From an uncultured Moraxella sp. (GTDB lineage Bacteria > Pseudomonadota > Gammaproteobacteria > Pseudomonadales > Moraxellaceae): a stretch of DNA of 64,000 bases. The position numbers and the translations under genes are program-made. The notes under the pieces are model-generated. The model saw only the letters and a program-made list of their open reading frames with translations. It did not search any database and was not told the origin of the DNA. Numbering within the stretch: the first letter of the stretch is position 1; every line of letters begins with the position of its first letter. Shown one piece after another: positions 30,441 through 41,429 of this stretch. The stretch lies in contig NZ_CAMCBS010000009.1 in assembly GCF_945873075.1 (NCBI RefSeq), forward strand, positions 16,730 to 80,729, given 5' to 3'.

Positions 30441-30954
30441 CAGTTGCATCCTTTTGCCAATCATATCGGCAATATACAGACGAAATGGCGTAGCGTGGGT
30501 CAGTAACGGACTGTCAAATACAAGATGACTTCAAAGCAAGGGCATCATGACAATGCCAACAAGAAAGGAATTGGAATAATTTCTTGTGTCTTGCAGACCG
30601 ATAAGTCCTATTGCAATGTACAATCTTGCGTCATCGAACGGTAATCCGACGGCACCAATCGCACAAACGCAGCACCTGATAAATAGCTACGCCGACTCAT
30701 GATAATGCTTATAACTTTTAGTATGGTTTATAAGCGTCATCAAAACAATATGAATATCTTACCCCAAAAATCCGCCCTTGCCAAGCGTATTTTGCTATTT
30801 TTGGCGTTCTTTTTTAAATTTTGTAAAAATTGGCGCATTTTTGTCAAGTATGATAAATTTTAATTATTATCTATCCAATTTTATGACAAAAAATAAATAA
30901 TAAAGCCACCGAACGCATGATAAAATAGCCCTTTTGATTTGATAAATAAAACCC

Positions 30955-31311
30955 ATGCTCAAGCGATTATTTTGGCTGATTTTGCACACATCTTGGTTGT
31001 CAGGCATCTTTGCCACAGCCATCGCTGCACCTATTTATCAATATACAGGGCAATTTGGCGAGATGGTGTATAGCCAAACACCGCCCATTGGCAAGCCCTA
31101 TCAAGCCATCAGCGTGCTACACAGTGCCACCAAAAGCGACAAGATGCAACAAGACTGCCAAAAACTCAAAGGACATCTAACCACCCTAAACGCTGGCGGT
31201 GTCATCCATGAGATTGACGCATCAGGCAACAAAACACAGCTAAGCCCCGCTCAAGTCAGCGAACGCCAAGCACAAATCCGTGATGCACTCACGCAGTACT
31301 GCCATGACTAA
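30955..31311 (+). CDS. DUF4124-like secreted protein
   Basis: Signal peptide, then IYQYTGQFGEMVYSQTPP...; overlaps the queG frame. Confidence 0.65.
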   Translation: MLKRLFWLILHTSWLSGIFATAIAAPIYQYTGQFGEMVYSQTPPIGKPYQAISVLHSATKSDKMQQDCQKLKGHLTTLNAGGVIHEIDASGNKTQLSPAQVSERQAQIRDALTQYCHD

Positions 31312-32473
31312 GCCATCATCGCCACCATCACCATCACAGCCATCACGCATAGACAGCACCACCTTGCCCGATGTCGATGATGTCAAGGACTGGATTCGTG
31401 CCAAGGCGTACGAGCTTGGCTTTGCTGATTGCGGATTCTTAAGCGTACATCATCCGCTCTTTGCCGAGCAAACCCAAGCGCTCAAAGCATGGCTCAATCA
31501 AGGACTGCACGGCACGCTGGATTTTATGCACGACAATCACGAACTGCGAGCCAATCCGCATAAGCTCGTTGATGGCGCAAAGACCATCATCAGTGTACGC
31601 ATGGATTATCTGCATACCCTGCCTGCACCACGACGCATCGAAGATAATGAACGCCCCAATCATGCCATCATCGCGCGCTACGCTCGGGGGCGAGATTATC
31701 ATAAGACCGTCCGCCAACAGCTCAAAAAACTGGCTCGTGCCATCGAATCGGAGCTGCCCAATTGGACACACCTATCCATCGGTGCTGATAAGCCCTTTGT
31801 ATTTCGGCCGTTTAGCGATTCTGCGCCGATTTTTGAGCGCCCGATTGCTGATGCCGCAGGGCTTGGCTGGACGGGCAAGCACACTTTGCTGATTAATCGC
31901 CAAGCAGGGTCGTTTTTTAACTTGGGCGAGCTGTTTATTAGCCTTGATTTGATGGGCGATACCGAGAGCCACCCTGTCAAGGTGCACTGCGGTAGCTGTA
32001 CCGCTTGCATTGACATTTGCCCGACCCAAGCCATCATCGCACCGCACACGCTCGATGCTGGAGCGTGCATTTCTTATCTGACGATTGAACACAAGGGCAG
32101 TATCGATGTCAAATACCGCAAAGCCATCGGCAATCGCATCTTTGGCTGTGATGACTGTCAGCTGATTTGTCCGTGGAATCGCTATGCCAAGATTGCCACT
32201 GTGACTGATTACGCACCACGACATGGGCTTGATGAAGTGCGTCTGCTCGATGTATGGGCGTGGGATGAAGATAAGTTTATGACCAAGACCGAAGGCTCAC
32301 CACTTCGGCGTACAGGCTATCTCAATCTACTGCGTAACACCGCTATTGCTCTTGGCAACAGTCAGCCTGATGACACCACCAAAATAGACACCATCACCGC
32401 ACTGCAATCACGGCTTGGCATGGATGCGATGCTTGATGAGCATATTTATTGGGCGATTGATGAGCTTAAATAA
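31304..32473 (+). CDS. queG: Epoxyqueuosine reductase
   Basis: CGSCTACIDICPTQAI and CDDCQLICPWNR iron-sulfur motifs in QueG context. Confidence 0.93.
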   Translation: MTKPSSPPSPSQPSRIDSTTLPDVDDVKDWIRAKAYELGFADCGFLSVHHPLFAEQTQALKAWLNQGLHGTLDFMHDNHELRANPHKLVDGAKTIISVRMDYLHTLPAPRRIEDNERPNHAIIARYARGRDYHKTVRQQLKKLARAIESELPNWTHLSIGADKPFVFRPFSDSAPIFERPIADAAGLGWTGKHTLLINRQAGSFFNLGELFISLDLMGDTESHPVKVHCGSCTACIDICPTQAIIAPHTLDAGACISYLTIEHKGSIDVKYRKAIGNRIFGCDDCQLICPWNRYAKIATVTDYAPRHGLDEVRLLDVWAWDEDKFMTKTEGSPLRRTGYLNLLRNTAIALGNSQPDDTTKIDTITALQSRLGMDAMLDEHIYWAIDELK

Positions 32474-32507
32474 AAATCCCCAAACCGCATGGCCTGGGGA
32501 TTGAGCG
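32474..32507. terminator. Terminator between convergent queG and the BON/LysM gene
   Basis: AAAAATCCCCAAACCGCATGGCCTGGGGATT. Confidence 0.6.
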
Positions 32508-32521
32508 TTTATCGTGCCAAA

Positions 32522-33031
32522 TTAAGCAGGGATACGCAATACTTGACCAACATAAATCTTATCTGGATGGCTTAGCATTGGCTTGTTGGCATCAAAGATT
32601 TTCATATAATCATTGGCATTGCCGTACATTTCTTTGGCGATTTTTGATAGTGTATCACCTTTGACAACGGTATAAAAGCGTGATTCTTCAGCAGGCGTTT
32701 CTACTTCGATGTCATCAACGACAGTTTCGACATACTGCACATTACCCACCGCTAGGCGTGCACGCTCACGGTCTTCTTGGGTCTTAGCAGTGCCTGATAG
32801 CGTGACGGTGTCACTGTCGCTGTTATAATTCACTTTTAGACCTGCGATATTGACATTTTGTTCTTGGATACGAGCCAATAGCAGTTCGGCGATTTGCTGT
32901 GCGCTTGGTTCACTGCTTGTCGCTGGTGTAGTTGTGGCTGGTTCATTCGCCACTGGTGCGGTTGTTTGTGCTGATTTATCACGATTAAAAATTTTATCGC
33001 CGATGTCTTTGGCAAAACTAAAAATACCCAT
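32522..33031 (-). CDS. BON + LysM domain protein (Kbp/YgaU-like)
   Basis: BON-like LKVNYNSDSDTVTLSGTAKTQEDRERA and LysM YTVVKGDTLSKIAKEMYGNANDYMKIFDANKPML. Confidence 0.85.
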   Translation of the reverse strand: MGIFSFAKDIGDKIFNRDKSAQTTAPVANEPATTTPATSSEPSAQQIAELLLARIQEQNVNIAGLKVNYNSDSDTVTLSGTAKTQEDRERARLAVGNVQYVETVVDDIEVETPAEESRFYTVVKGDTLSKIAKEMYGNANDYMKIFDANKPMLSHPDKIYVGQVLRIPA

Positions 33032-33179
33032 GTACTTTCTCCTACTGTTGTTAATAACTCATTGGATACCTTCATCATAAAGCACAATCCCAACAGAAAT
33101 CATCCGCAATATTAGTAGAAGTGTTAATTTATGTAGCATCAGCACTCAAGCTAAGCGATATTGTAACTCAACAAAAAAC

Positions 33180-33215
33180 CGTTGATAATGATATCAACGG
33201 TTTTTCAAGTATATA
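33180..33215 (-). terminator. Terminator after acpP
   Basis: AAAAACCGTTGATAATGATATCAACGGTTTTT. Confidence 0.7.
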
Positions 33216-33222
33216 ATCGCTA

Positions 33223-33459
33223 TTAAGCAACTTTTGCAGTTACATAGTCGATTGCTTTTTGAACTGTGGTCAGTTCTGCAGAATCTTCATCAGGGATGGT
33301 GATGCCAAAACTGCTTTCAAATGCCATCACTAGCTCAACTAGGTCTAGTGAGTCAGCGCCTAGGTCATCCATAAATGATGCGTCGTTTTTGATTTCATCA
33401 ACGCTTAGACCTAGTTGCTCAGCTACTGCGTCTTTTACTTTGGCTTCGATATCGCTCAT
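33223..33459 (-). CDS. acpP: Acyl carrier protein
   Basis: [17 protein letters not shown] phosphopantetheine site. Confidence 0.97.
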   Translation of the reverse strand: MSDIEAKVKDAVAEQLGLSVDEIKNDASFMDDLGADSLDLVELVMAFESSFGITIPDEDSAELTTVQKAIDYVTAKVA

Positions 33460-33766
33460 GGGTAATTTCCTTTGAATAAAAGAGCCATCAGCACCACGCT
33501 GAAAGTTGGCTCATATGAAACTTGAATCGTATCATAAAACATTTGCCCAAAAAGTGCAAGCGTTTATGAATACATATGTACACTTTTTTCAATGATAATG
33601 GCAAACTTGTACTTTGTCAATGCTTTTAACTAATTTATGACATTAAGCAATCATCGCTTAAGTCCAATCAATGTTTGCCAAGCCATACCAACCGCTAAAC
33701 ACACGGAACAAATGGTTATCAAATATATTAGGTTTAGGCAATCGGGTTATCGAAGTGGCTGGCGTT

Positions 33767-33854
33767 TAGTGCTAGGCAGGCGAACGCAGGTGTATAAGCA
33801 CAATCCATCGTCACACTAATCGGGGCTAGTGCTAGGCAGACGAGCGATGGTGTA
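33767..33854. repeat. Two near-identical 28-bp repeats, 60 bp apart
   Basis: TAGTGCTAGGCAGGCGAACGCAGGTGTA (33767) and TAGTGCTAGGCAGACGAGCGATGGTGTA (33827). Confidence 0.8.
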
Positions 33855-33908
33855 CATTTAGTACATCGAGCGAGTCTAACGACGCAATAGCCACGATTAG
33901 CAAGACGA

Positions 33909-34637
33909 TTACATGTACATACCGCCATTAACTGCTAGCACCGCTCCCGTAATATAGCTTGCATCATCACTGGCTAGGAATGACACCGCTGCGGCGATTT
34001 CTTCTGGCTGACCCATGCGACCCATTGGCACGGCATCTAGCATTGAGTTGAGCAGGCGCTCATCCAGCTCTTCGGTCATGTCAGTTTCCACAAAGCCGGG
34101 TGCAACACAGTTCACCGTCACGCCACGAGAGCCGATTTCACGAGCGAGCGCACGGCTAAAGCCTTCGACACCTGCTTTGGTGGCGGCATAGTTGGTTTGA
34201 CCTGCATTGCCCATTTGACCGACGACTGATGTGATATTGATGATACGACCATGACGGGCTTTCATCATGCCACGCACCGCACGACGGCTCATGCGATAGA
34301 TAGAAGTTAGGTTGGTATCGATAACACTTGCCCAGTCTTCATCTTTCATACGCATCAACAGACCGTCTTTAGTGATGCCTGCGTTATTGACAAGCACATT
34401 GATACCGCCATAGACACTGTCAATTTCTTCAAACAGTTTATCCACATCTTCATCACTGCAGACATCCAGCACACGGCCGATACCGCCTGATTCGCTCAAG
34501 TATTCTGCGATGGCGTCAGCGCCTTTTTCGCTCGTGGCTGTACCGATGACAAAATGCCCTTCGTCGGCGAAACGCTGTGCAATTGCCTTACCGATACCAC
34601 GGCTTGCGCCCGTTACTAGTACAATTTTACGACTCAT
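33909..34637 (-). CDS. fabG: 3-oxoacyl-ACP reductase
   Basis: VTGASRGIGKAIA ... YAATKAGVEGFSRALARE; fab cluster. Confidence 0.96.
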   Translation of the reverse strand: MSRKIVLVTGASRGIGKAIAQRFADEGHFVIGTATSEKGADAIAEYLSESGGIGRVLDVCSDEDVDKLFEEIDSVYGGINVLVNNAGITKDGLLMRMKDEDWASVIDTNLTSIYRMSRRAVRGMMKARHGRIINITSVVGQMGNAGQTNYAATKAGVEGFSRALAREIGSRGVTVNCVAPGFVETDMTEELDERLLNSMLDAVPMGRMGQPEEIAAAVSFLASDDASYITGAVLAVNGGMYM

Positions 34638-35593
34638 ACCAAATTCTCCAATTTTTCTAATCGTGCCAATTTATCCGTTGGCAATGCTGTGATTGGGGTA
34701 GCTTGACGCTTGGCAAGGTTGGATAATACATTGCCCGGGCCACATTCGATAATCAGCTCAATCTCTTGGTCAGCAAGCTTTTGCATGGTTTTTGACCATT
34801 GGACAGGCATAGACAGCTGTTCGGTCAAAGCAAGCTTGATATCCGCTACATCGGAATGCACTTTGGCATGGCGGTTTTGGATAACGGCAATTTTGGCTTC
34901 ACCAAAGGCGGTTTGGTTTAGTAGTTCAGCCAATGCATCGCTAGCAGGATTCATCAGCTCACAATGCGATGGCACAGAGACTTTGAGCGGTACGGCTTTT
35001 TTGCCAAGTGCTTCAACAGCCGATAGCACACCTGCCACGCCCACTTCTGTGCCTGCGACCACGACTTGCCCCGGGCTATTAAAATTCGCCGCATTGACGA
35101 TGCCTGTGCTACCGCTGACTTCTTCGCATAGGCTTGCCACTTGTTCATCTTCAAGCCCCAAAACAGCCGCCATCTGCGTATCCATGCCCTTGACCGCTTC
35201 AGTCATCAGCTTGCCACGCTCATGCACAAGCTTGGCAGCATCGCCTAGGCTTAGCACGCCTGACGCCACAAGCGCACTATATTCACCGAGTGAATGTCCT
35301 GCCAAATACAGGGGCTTCAATGACTGCTTGGCAAGTAGCGGCTCAACAATACGCCAAATGGCAATGCTTGCGGTCAATAACGCAGGCTGTGTAAATTCGG
35401 TCTTGTTCAGACGGCTGTCATCTTGGGTCACTTCCCACAAATCAAAGCCAAGCGCACTGCTTGCTTCATCAAACGTCTTGTGCACCACATCATAAGTCTC
35501 AGCCAGCTCATTCATCATGCCGACTGTCTGCGAGCCTTGACCAGGGAAAACCACCGCCAATCGCTTGGCAACTGTGGTGATGTCTTGTGTCAT
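34634..35593 (-). CDS. fabD: Malonyl-CoA-ACP transacylase
   Basis: VFPGQGSQTVGMM ... GHSLGEYSALVASG. Confidence 0.96.
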   Translation of the reverse strand: MTQDITTVAKRLAVVFPGQGSQTVGMMNELAETYDVVHKTFDEASSALGFDLWEVTQDDSRLNKTEFTQPALLTASIAIWRIVEPLLAKQSLKPLYLAGHSLGEYSALVASGVLSLGDAAKLVHERGKLMTEAVKGMDTQMAAVLGLEDEQVASLCEEVSGSTGIVNAANFNSPGQVVVAGTEVGVAGVLSAVEALGKKAVPLKVSVPSHCELMNPASDALAELLNQTAFGEAKIAVIQNRHAKVHSDVADIKLALTEQLSMPVQWSKTMQKLADQEIELIIECGPGNVLSNLAKRQATPITALPTDKLARLEKLENLV

Positions 35594-35805
35594 AATTCAC
35601 CTATGTAAAATTTAGCCAACACACGCTTGGCTTGATTGGAAAATTCAATAAAAATATTTTGCCAATTTTATCACAAAAAAATACATTTGTTTACCCAAAT
35701 GTATCAACTGGCCGCACAATTCACAAAATCTTATTCCGACCCAAATAAAAAACCAAGCCCATTGACTTGCAATGTTGGCTTGGCTTCATCATCACACAGT
35801 GATGC

Positions 35806-35988
35806 TTAGCTATCTTGGCTAACCTTGAATAGCTGACGACCACGGTAGAAACCGTCTTTGGTCGCGTGGTGGCGAAGGTGTTTTTCGCCAGTAGTAGAAT
35901 CGATGCTTAGCTCAGCAATAGCGATATGGTCGTGTGAACGACGCATGTCACGGCGTGAGCGGCTCTTGCGGTTTTGTTGAACTGCCAT
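35806..35988 (-). CDS. rpmF: 50S ribosomal protein L32
   Basis: [22 protein letters not shown]. Confidence 0.96.
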   Translation of the reverse strand: MAVQQNRKSRSRRDMRRSHDHIAIAELSIDSTTGEKHLRHHATKDGFYRGRQLFKVSQDS

Positions 35989-36230
35989 GATAGCTCCTAA
36001 TTAAGTCAGTGGGCAGTTTGTGCCCATCAAGAAATAAACGGTTCGTGCGTCTTTGTCAATTTGTGTCAATGCGATTAAGCATCAATCGCCGTCCATCATA
36101 GACCTATGCACAATAAACGCTGTATTATACGCAAAAATCTTGCAAATTTCAAAGCCTAATCGCAAAAATTTACAAAACTTTTCATCAAATTGTATTTTCA
36201 ATCACACTCAATCTCATTAAGTGATTGATA

Positions 36231-36773
36231 TTATGATAATTTACCCTTTAAGGCTGCCAGTGCTGCAAAGGGATTTTCTTGGATTTCTTCTTCGATTTCG
36301 TCACCGACCGACTCCACCAGCATCTCACAGTCGGCGTGGCGTGGCGATAATGGCAATGCCAAAATCAGCTCATCTTCGAGCAAATCTTTGACAGGTAGCA
36401 ATCGGCGAGCAGATTCACCAAGCTCATCAATCAGCACATATTCAGCGCCATCAACCAAGCCGATTTCGCTCTCATCACTCAATAACGCCAAGCGATATTC
36501 GCCCGATAAATCAATCGTAAACGGCTCAAGACAACGCTGACAGCCGACATTGGCACTGCCTGTTACTTGATAATCCAGCCACAATACGCCGTCTTGTTTT
36601 GCCAAATCAAACACCACCTGCAAAGCGTCGCCACCCACCATCTGCTCATTTAGGCGTGGCAATTCATCAATGGCAATCTCACCTTGCCAATGAAAGCCAA
36701 TATCCGCCCATTTTTCAAGCAGGATATTGTTTGGTAGCGTTTGATTATCGGGGTGTTTGTGCGTGTGTGTCAT
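36231..36773 (-). CDS. YceD/DUF177 family protein
   Basis: CQRCLEPF motif and acidic C-terminus; located upstream of rpmF as is typical. Confidence 0.88.
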   Translation of the reverse strand: MTHTHKHPDNQTLPNNILLEKWADIGFHWQGEIAIDELPRLNEQMVGGDALQVVFDLAKQDGVLWLDYQVTGSANVGCQRCLEPFTIDLSGEYRLALLSDESEIGLVDGAEYVLIDELGESARRLLPVKDLLEDELILALPLSPRHADCEMLVESVGDEIEEEIQENPFAALAALKGKLS

Positions 36774-36895
36774 GGTCGTCAAAATCTTGGGATAAGCTAG
36801 CATTATGGCATATTTTTGCCAATTTCAAAAGTAAAATTTCTCAAACAAAATCAGCCAAAGATATTATAATAACAGTTTTTGACCTTTGATGAATC

Positions 36896-37642
36896 ATGAT
36901 TGACTTTAATCAGCTCTCGCCCGACATTGACATCTGTACAGCAGCCAGCGATACGACGCACGCCCATCGTATTCATACACTATGGCAAGCTTTTCACCAA
37001 AATAACGCCTTGATTGTTGATGCCGAGCATCTATTTGCCCAAATCAGCGCTGATGATTGGCAAAGTTTTTATCACACTTGGCAAGCCATCAAGCACGATA
37101 CGCAGGCCGAAGTCGCACTCACCGATTGGCTTATCCGATTGTTTGATACCCTGTTTAATAATGCACAGCTGATGCAAATGCCGACACGGCTCGTGCGTGG
37201 TGATGGCGAACCTGAATATTTTCCTGCCGATGAGCAGGATGTGGCACGCATTGAGTTTGCACATGGATTTTTTCAAAGTGCGCTACATGAGATTAGCCAC
37301 TGGTGCGTGGCGGGCAGACACAGACGCACGCTGAATGACTTTGGCTATTGGTACGAAGCAGACGGTCGCAATGAGACGACGCAGGCGATTTTTGAGCAAG
37401 TTGAAATCACCCCACAAGCCATCGAGTGCTTATTAAGCCTTGCACTTGGGCGTTATTTTTATGTCTCGCAAGACAATATCAATGCCGATTTTGACACATC
37501 CAAAAGCACCTTTGCCCAAGATGTCTATGCCAAAGCACTGCATTATCTGAATGAGCCACACACCCTGCCAAGAGATGCCAGACGGCTGTTGTGGGTGTTT
37601 TTGACACTGACGCACACGCCATTTTATCAATCCATCAACTAG
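36896..37642 (+). CDS. epmC: Elongation factor P hydroxylase (EpmC-like)
   Basis: EYFPADEQDVARIEFAHGFFQSALHEISHWCVAGRHRRTLNDFGYWYEADGR. Confidence 0.85.
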   Translation: MIDFNQLSPDIDICTAASDTTHAHRIHTLWQAFHQNNALIVDAEHLFAQISADDWQSFYHTWQAIKHDTQAEVALTDWLIRLFDTLFNNAQLMQMPTRLVRGDGEPEYFPADEQDVARIEFAHGFFQSALHEISHWCVAGRHRRTLNDFGYWYEADGRNETTQAIFEQVEITPQAIECLLSLALGRYFYVSQDNINADFDTSKSTFAQDVYAKALHYLNEPHTLPRDARRLLWVFLTLTHTPFYQSIN

Positions 37643-37650
37643 GAAACTGC

Positions 37651-38259
37651 ATGAACACCTACTATCCACACCCCGACAACCCACAAGAGCGCATCATCAA
37701 CCAAATCATTGATGCCCTGCAAAATGACAAACTGATCGTCTATCCAAGTCAGCACGGCTATCAGCTTGCCATGAGCCTATCTGCCAAAGATGCCCATACA
37801 CAAGCATCTCGTATGGGCAATTGGCAAACTATGCCGCACGCTGTGCTTATTTGCCAAAACTTAAGCCAAATCACCCACTATGCTGACATGGATAATTTTG
37901 CCCATCGCATCATGAAATCAAAGCTTGGCACGGGCATTGATTTTGCCCTTAATCCTACCAAGCTGACACCCAAAAAATTCATCCATGACAAAACCAAAAC
38001 CATCGCCGTACGACAAGCCACCACAGCCATTGAACAGGCATTGGTTGATAAACTTGGCGAAGCATTTGTGAGCCTACCCATCATCATCGATGGCGAGCCA
38101 CTTAATTATGACAGTAGCTATGAAGTGGAAATGGCAGTAGAAAATTTGGTGGATGGCTATATCAATGCCGGTGAAATTGCTCAAAGCACACCGACGCTTG
38201 TCAGTCTTATCGATGAGAGTGCCACCGTACTTATACAAGGTGATGCACAAATTGATTAA
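37651..38259 (+). CDS. Sua5/YciO/YrdC/YwlC-family protein
   Basis: DKLIVYPSQHGYQLAMSLSAKDA...; threonylcarbamoyl-AMP synthase-like fold pattern. Confidence 0.7.
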   Translation: MNTYYPHPDNPQERIINQIIDALQNDKLIVYPSQHGYQLAMSLSAKDAHTQASRMGNWQTMPHAVLICQNLSQITHYADMDNFAHRIMKSKLGTGIDFALNPTKLTPKKFIHDKTKTIAVRQATTAIEQALVDKLGEAFVSLPIIIDGEPLNYDSSYEVEMAVENLVDGYINAGEIAQSTPTLVSLIDESATVLIQGDAQID

Positions 38260-38282
38260 CAATAAGAAAAGTAAATCAAAGA

Positions 38283-38320
38283 TAAAACAAAACCCTGATT
38301 AAATAATCAGGGTTTTTTAG
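38283..38320. terminator. Terminator between the Sua5-like gene and rplQ
   Basis: AAAACCCTGATTAAATAATCAGGGTTTTTT. Confidence 0.75.
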
Positions 38321-38332
38321 CAGTGTGGTTGA

Positions 38333-38698
38333 TTATGGACGGTCAACCAACTCTACATATGCCATAGGTGCATTGTCACCATCACGGAAACCGCACTTGA
38401 TGATACGCAGATAACCACCTGGACGAGTTTGGTAGCGTGGACCAAGCTCAGCAAATAGTTTACCTACCATATCTTTGTTACGCATACGGCTGAATGCTAG
38501 ACGACGATTTGCAACGCTGTCTTCTTTTGCCAAAGTGATTAGTGGCTCAGCAACGCGGCGAAGCTCTTTTGCTTTTGGCAAAGTGGTTTTGATTAGCTCA
38601 TGCTCGAACAATGAGTTAGTCATGTTCTGGAACATAGCCTTACGATGGCTGCTGGTGCGACCCAGCTTGACTCCGCTTTTACGATGTCGCATGGTCAA
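38333..38698 (-). CDS. rplQ: 50S ribosomal protein L17
   Basis: [24 protein letters not shown]. Confidence 0.97.
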   Translation of the reverse strand: MTMRHRKSGVKLGRTSSHRKAMFQNMTNSLFEHELIKTTLPKAKELRRVAEPLITLAKEDSVANRRLAFSRMRNKDMVGKLFAELGPRYQTRPGGYLRIIKCGFRDGDNAPMAYVELVDRP

Positions 38699-38710
38699 GT
38701 ATCCTTAAAA

Positions 38711-39715
38711 TTAGCGGCTACGATAAGAGAAACGATCATCGACACGCAAATCACTTGGCGGCCAGTTTTCTAGACGCATACCAAGTTCAAGATTCTTAGA
38801 TGCCAACACATCTTTGATCTCGGTCAATGATTTCTTACCTAGATTTGGTGTCTTAAGCAGTTCAGTTTCTGAACGCTGTACCAAATCACCGATGTAATAA
38901 ATGTTTTCAGCTTTCAAGCAGTTTGCTGAACGAACCGTTAGCTCAAGATCATCAACTGGACGAAGTAGTACAGGATCAATCTCTTCTTTTTCTTTGATTG
39001 GCTCAGGTGCTTCTTCTGCTTCTAGATCTACAAAGATAGCGATTTGCTGTTGTAGAATAGTCGCAGCTTTGCGAATAGCTTCTTCTGGGTCGATCGTGCC
39101 GTTCGTTTCAAGCTCGATAATTAGCTTATCAAGGTCGGTACGCTGTTCAACACGAGCATTCTCAACATCATAAGCAACACGCAAAATCGGACTAAAGCTA
39201 GCGTCAAGTTTTAGACGACCAATCACCTTCGAATTTGCATCTTCACGACGCTGATTTGCAGGCTCATAACCACGACCAGTCACCACACGCAGGCGCATCT
39301 TCAGATGGCCACGCTCACTCAATGTACCAAGCACCAAGTTTGGATTGGCGATTTCGACATTATGTGGTAGTTCTAGGTCTGCAGCAGTTACAACACCTGC
39401 ACCCTTTTTATCCAAAGTCAAATAAGCTTCATTCTGGTCATGCAGGATAATTGCCAACGATTTTAGATTTAATAGCAAATCCAAAACGTCTTCTTGCAAG
39501 CCTTCTAGGGTAGAATACTCATGATCTACGCCTTCGATTTCAGCTTCAACTACCGCTGCACCAGACAATGAAGAAAGCAGAATGCGACGAAGAGCATTAC
39601 CAAGGGTATGCCCAAAACCGCGTTCTAACGGCTCGAGCGTGACCTTTGCAGTCGTTTCATTAACCGTGTCCACGTTAATCGCGCTCGGTGTTAGAAACTC
39701 AGTTGCATTTGTCAT
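38711..39715 (-). CDS. rpoA: RNA polymerase alpha subunit
   Basis: [24 protein letters not shown]. Confidence 0.98.
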   Translation of the reverse strand: MTNATEFLTPSAINVDTVNETTAKVTLEPLERGFGHTLGNALRRILLSSLSGAAVVEAEIEGVDHEYSTLEGLQEDVLDLLLNLKSLAIILHDQNEAYLTLDKKGAGVVTAADLELPHNVEIANPNLVLGTLSERGHLKMRLRVVTGRGYEPANQRREDANSKVIGRLKLDASFSPILRVAYDVENARVEQRTDLDKLIIELETNGTIDPEEAIRKAATILQQQIAIFVDLEAEEAPEPIKEKEEIDPVLLRPVDDLELTVRSANCLKAENIYYIGDLVQRSETELLKTPNLGKKSLTEIKDVLASKNLELGMRLENWPPSDLRVDDRFSYRSR

Positions 39716-39739
39716 AGTGTCACCTCGATTTAATTCGGA

Positions 39740-40381
39740 TTATTTAGAATATAGCTCAACAATCAAGTGTTCGTTGATTTCAGCAGGCAATTCGCTACGC
39801 TCTGGCGCAGATTTGAAAGTACCTTGTAGTTTGCTGTGATCAACTTCCAACCATGCTGGAATGCCACGCTGAGTCGCAAGTTCAACTGCGTTTTTGATAC
39901 GAAGTTGTTCTTTTGATTTTTCGTGAACAGCAATCACATCACCGTCTTGAACTTGAATTGATGGAATGTTTACACGAACAAACTCATCACGACCTGCTTT
40001 TTTAAGCAAGATAGCACGGTGGCTAACCAACTGACGCGCTTCTGCACGAGTAGCACCAAAGCCCATGCGATATACAACGTTGTCAAGGCGACGCTCAAGG
40101 GTTACTAGTAGGTTTTCACCAGTAGCACCACGCTGACGAGCAGCTTCTTTATAGTAGTTAGAGAACTGACGCTCTAGTACGCCGTACATACGCTTAACTT
40201 TTTGCTTTTCGCGAAGCTGTGATGCGTATTCAGAAGTTTTATTTTGGCTGTTGCCATGCTGACCAGGTACACGACCTGCTTTCTTAGTCTTCACATCGTA
40301 AGCTTTAACGCCTGATTTCAATTGAAGATCAGTGCCTTCACGACGTGATAGTTTTAGTTTTGGACCAATATAACGGGCCAT
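39740..40381 (-). CDS. rpsD: 30S ribosomal protein S4
   Basis: [19 protein letters not shown]. Confidence 0.97.
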   Translation of the reverse strand: MARYIGPKLKLSRREGTDLQLKSGVKAYDVKTKKAGRVPGQHGNSQNKTSEYASQLREKQKVKRMYGVLERQFSNYYKEAARQRGATGENLLVTLERRLDNVVYRMGFGATRAEARQLVSHRAILLKKAGRDEFVRVNIPSIQVQDGDVIAVHEKSKEQLRIKNAVELATQRGIPAWLEVDHSKLQGTFKSAPERSELPAEINEHLIVELYSK

Positions 40382-40393
40382 AAGTCTATCTCC

Positions 40394-40786
40394 TTAAACG
40401 CGGCGTTTCTTAGGTGGGCGGCAGCCGTTGTGTGGAATTGGTGTTACATCGCTGATGCTGTTAATTTTATAACCCAATGCACCTAATGCACGAACCGCAG
40501 ACTCACGACCTGGTCCTGGACCTTTAACCAAGACATCGACATTCTTAACACCATATGTTTCTTGAGCAGCTTTACCAGCTACTTCAGCTGCAACCTGTGC
40601 AGCAAATGGTGTAGATTTGCGTGAACCGCGGAAGCCTTGTCCACCAGAAGTGGCCCAAGCCAATGCATTACCTTGACGATCAGTAATCGTTACAATGGTG
40701 TTATTAAAAGACGCATGAATGTGGGCGATACCTTCAGATACCGAACGACGAGCCACTTTTTTGCGGCTACGAGTGTCTTTTGCCAT
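40394..40786 (-). CDS. rpsK: 30S ribosomal protein S11
   Basis: [46 protein letters not shown]. Confidence 0.97.
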   Translation of the reverse strand: MAKDTRSRKKVARRSVSEGIAHIHASFNNTIVTITDRQGNALAWATSGGQGFRGSRKSTPFAAQVAAEVAGKAAQETYGVKNVDVLVKGPGPGRESAVRALGALGYKINSISDVTPIPHNGCRPPKKRRV

Positions 40787-40806
40787 CTTTTAGCTTCCTA
40801 AGTTAG

Positions 40807-41163
40807 TTACTTTTTAATTGCTTTGCGTGGACCTTTACGGGTACGCGCGTTAGTTTTAGTACGTTGACCATTTACAGGCAGACCACGACGATGGCGAAGA
40901 CCACGGTAGCAACCCAAATCGACCAAACGCTTGATGTTCATTGAAACTTCACGACGAAGGTCGCCTTCAACTGTGTAGTTTGCAACTTCTGCACGAACAG
41001 CATCCAGTTGTGAATCATCTAACGAACCAATTTTGGTAGTTTCAGCGATACCAACTTTAGCAAGGATTTGCTTAGCAGTGGTACGACCGATACCAAAAAT
41101 GTAAGTTAGCGAAATCACAGCATGTTTGTTGTCCGGAATGTTTACACCGGCAATACGAGCCAT
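40807..41163 (-). CDS. rpsM: 30S ribosomal protein S13
   Basis: [30 protein letters not shown]. Confidence 0.97.
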   Translation of the reverse strand: MARIAGVNIPDNKHAVISLTYIFGIGRTTAKQILAKVGIAETTKIGSLDDSQLDAVRAEVANYTVEGDLRREVSMNIKRLVDLGCYRGLRHRRGLPVNGQRTKTNARTRKGPRKAIKK

Positions 41164-41290
41164 TGATTTCTCTCCATTAGCACAAATGCAAGTGCATTTG
41201 CTAAGTATTAACCGCTATCAAAAATGATAGCATGGCAAGAAGCGGATAATACATTATCCGCTACCAAATATCAAGTATTAATTTGTAAAA

Positions 41291-41407
41291 TTAACCTTGA
41301 CGTTGTTTATGACGTGGTTCCGCACTGCAGATCACAAGGACTTTGCCTTTGCGACGAACAATTTTGCAGCTACCACAGATTTTTTTGACAGATGCTTGAA
41401 CTTTCAT
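41291..41407 (-). CDS. rpmJ: 50S ribosomal protein L36 (38 aa, absent from the supplied ORF track)
   Basis: Translated by hand: [38 protein letters not shown]. Confidence 0.95.
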   Translation of the reverse strand: MKVQASVKKICGSCKIVRRKGKVLVICSAEPRHKQRQG

Positions 41408-41429
41408 GTCATGCTCCTAAAGCTCATCA

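Noticed and set aside
34710-35495. 261-aa plus-strand ORF opposite fabD
   Set aside because: Antisense shadow of a well-recognised fabD.
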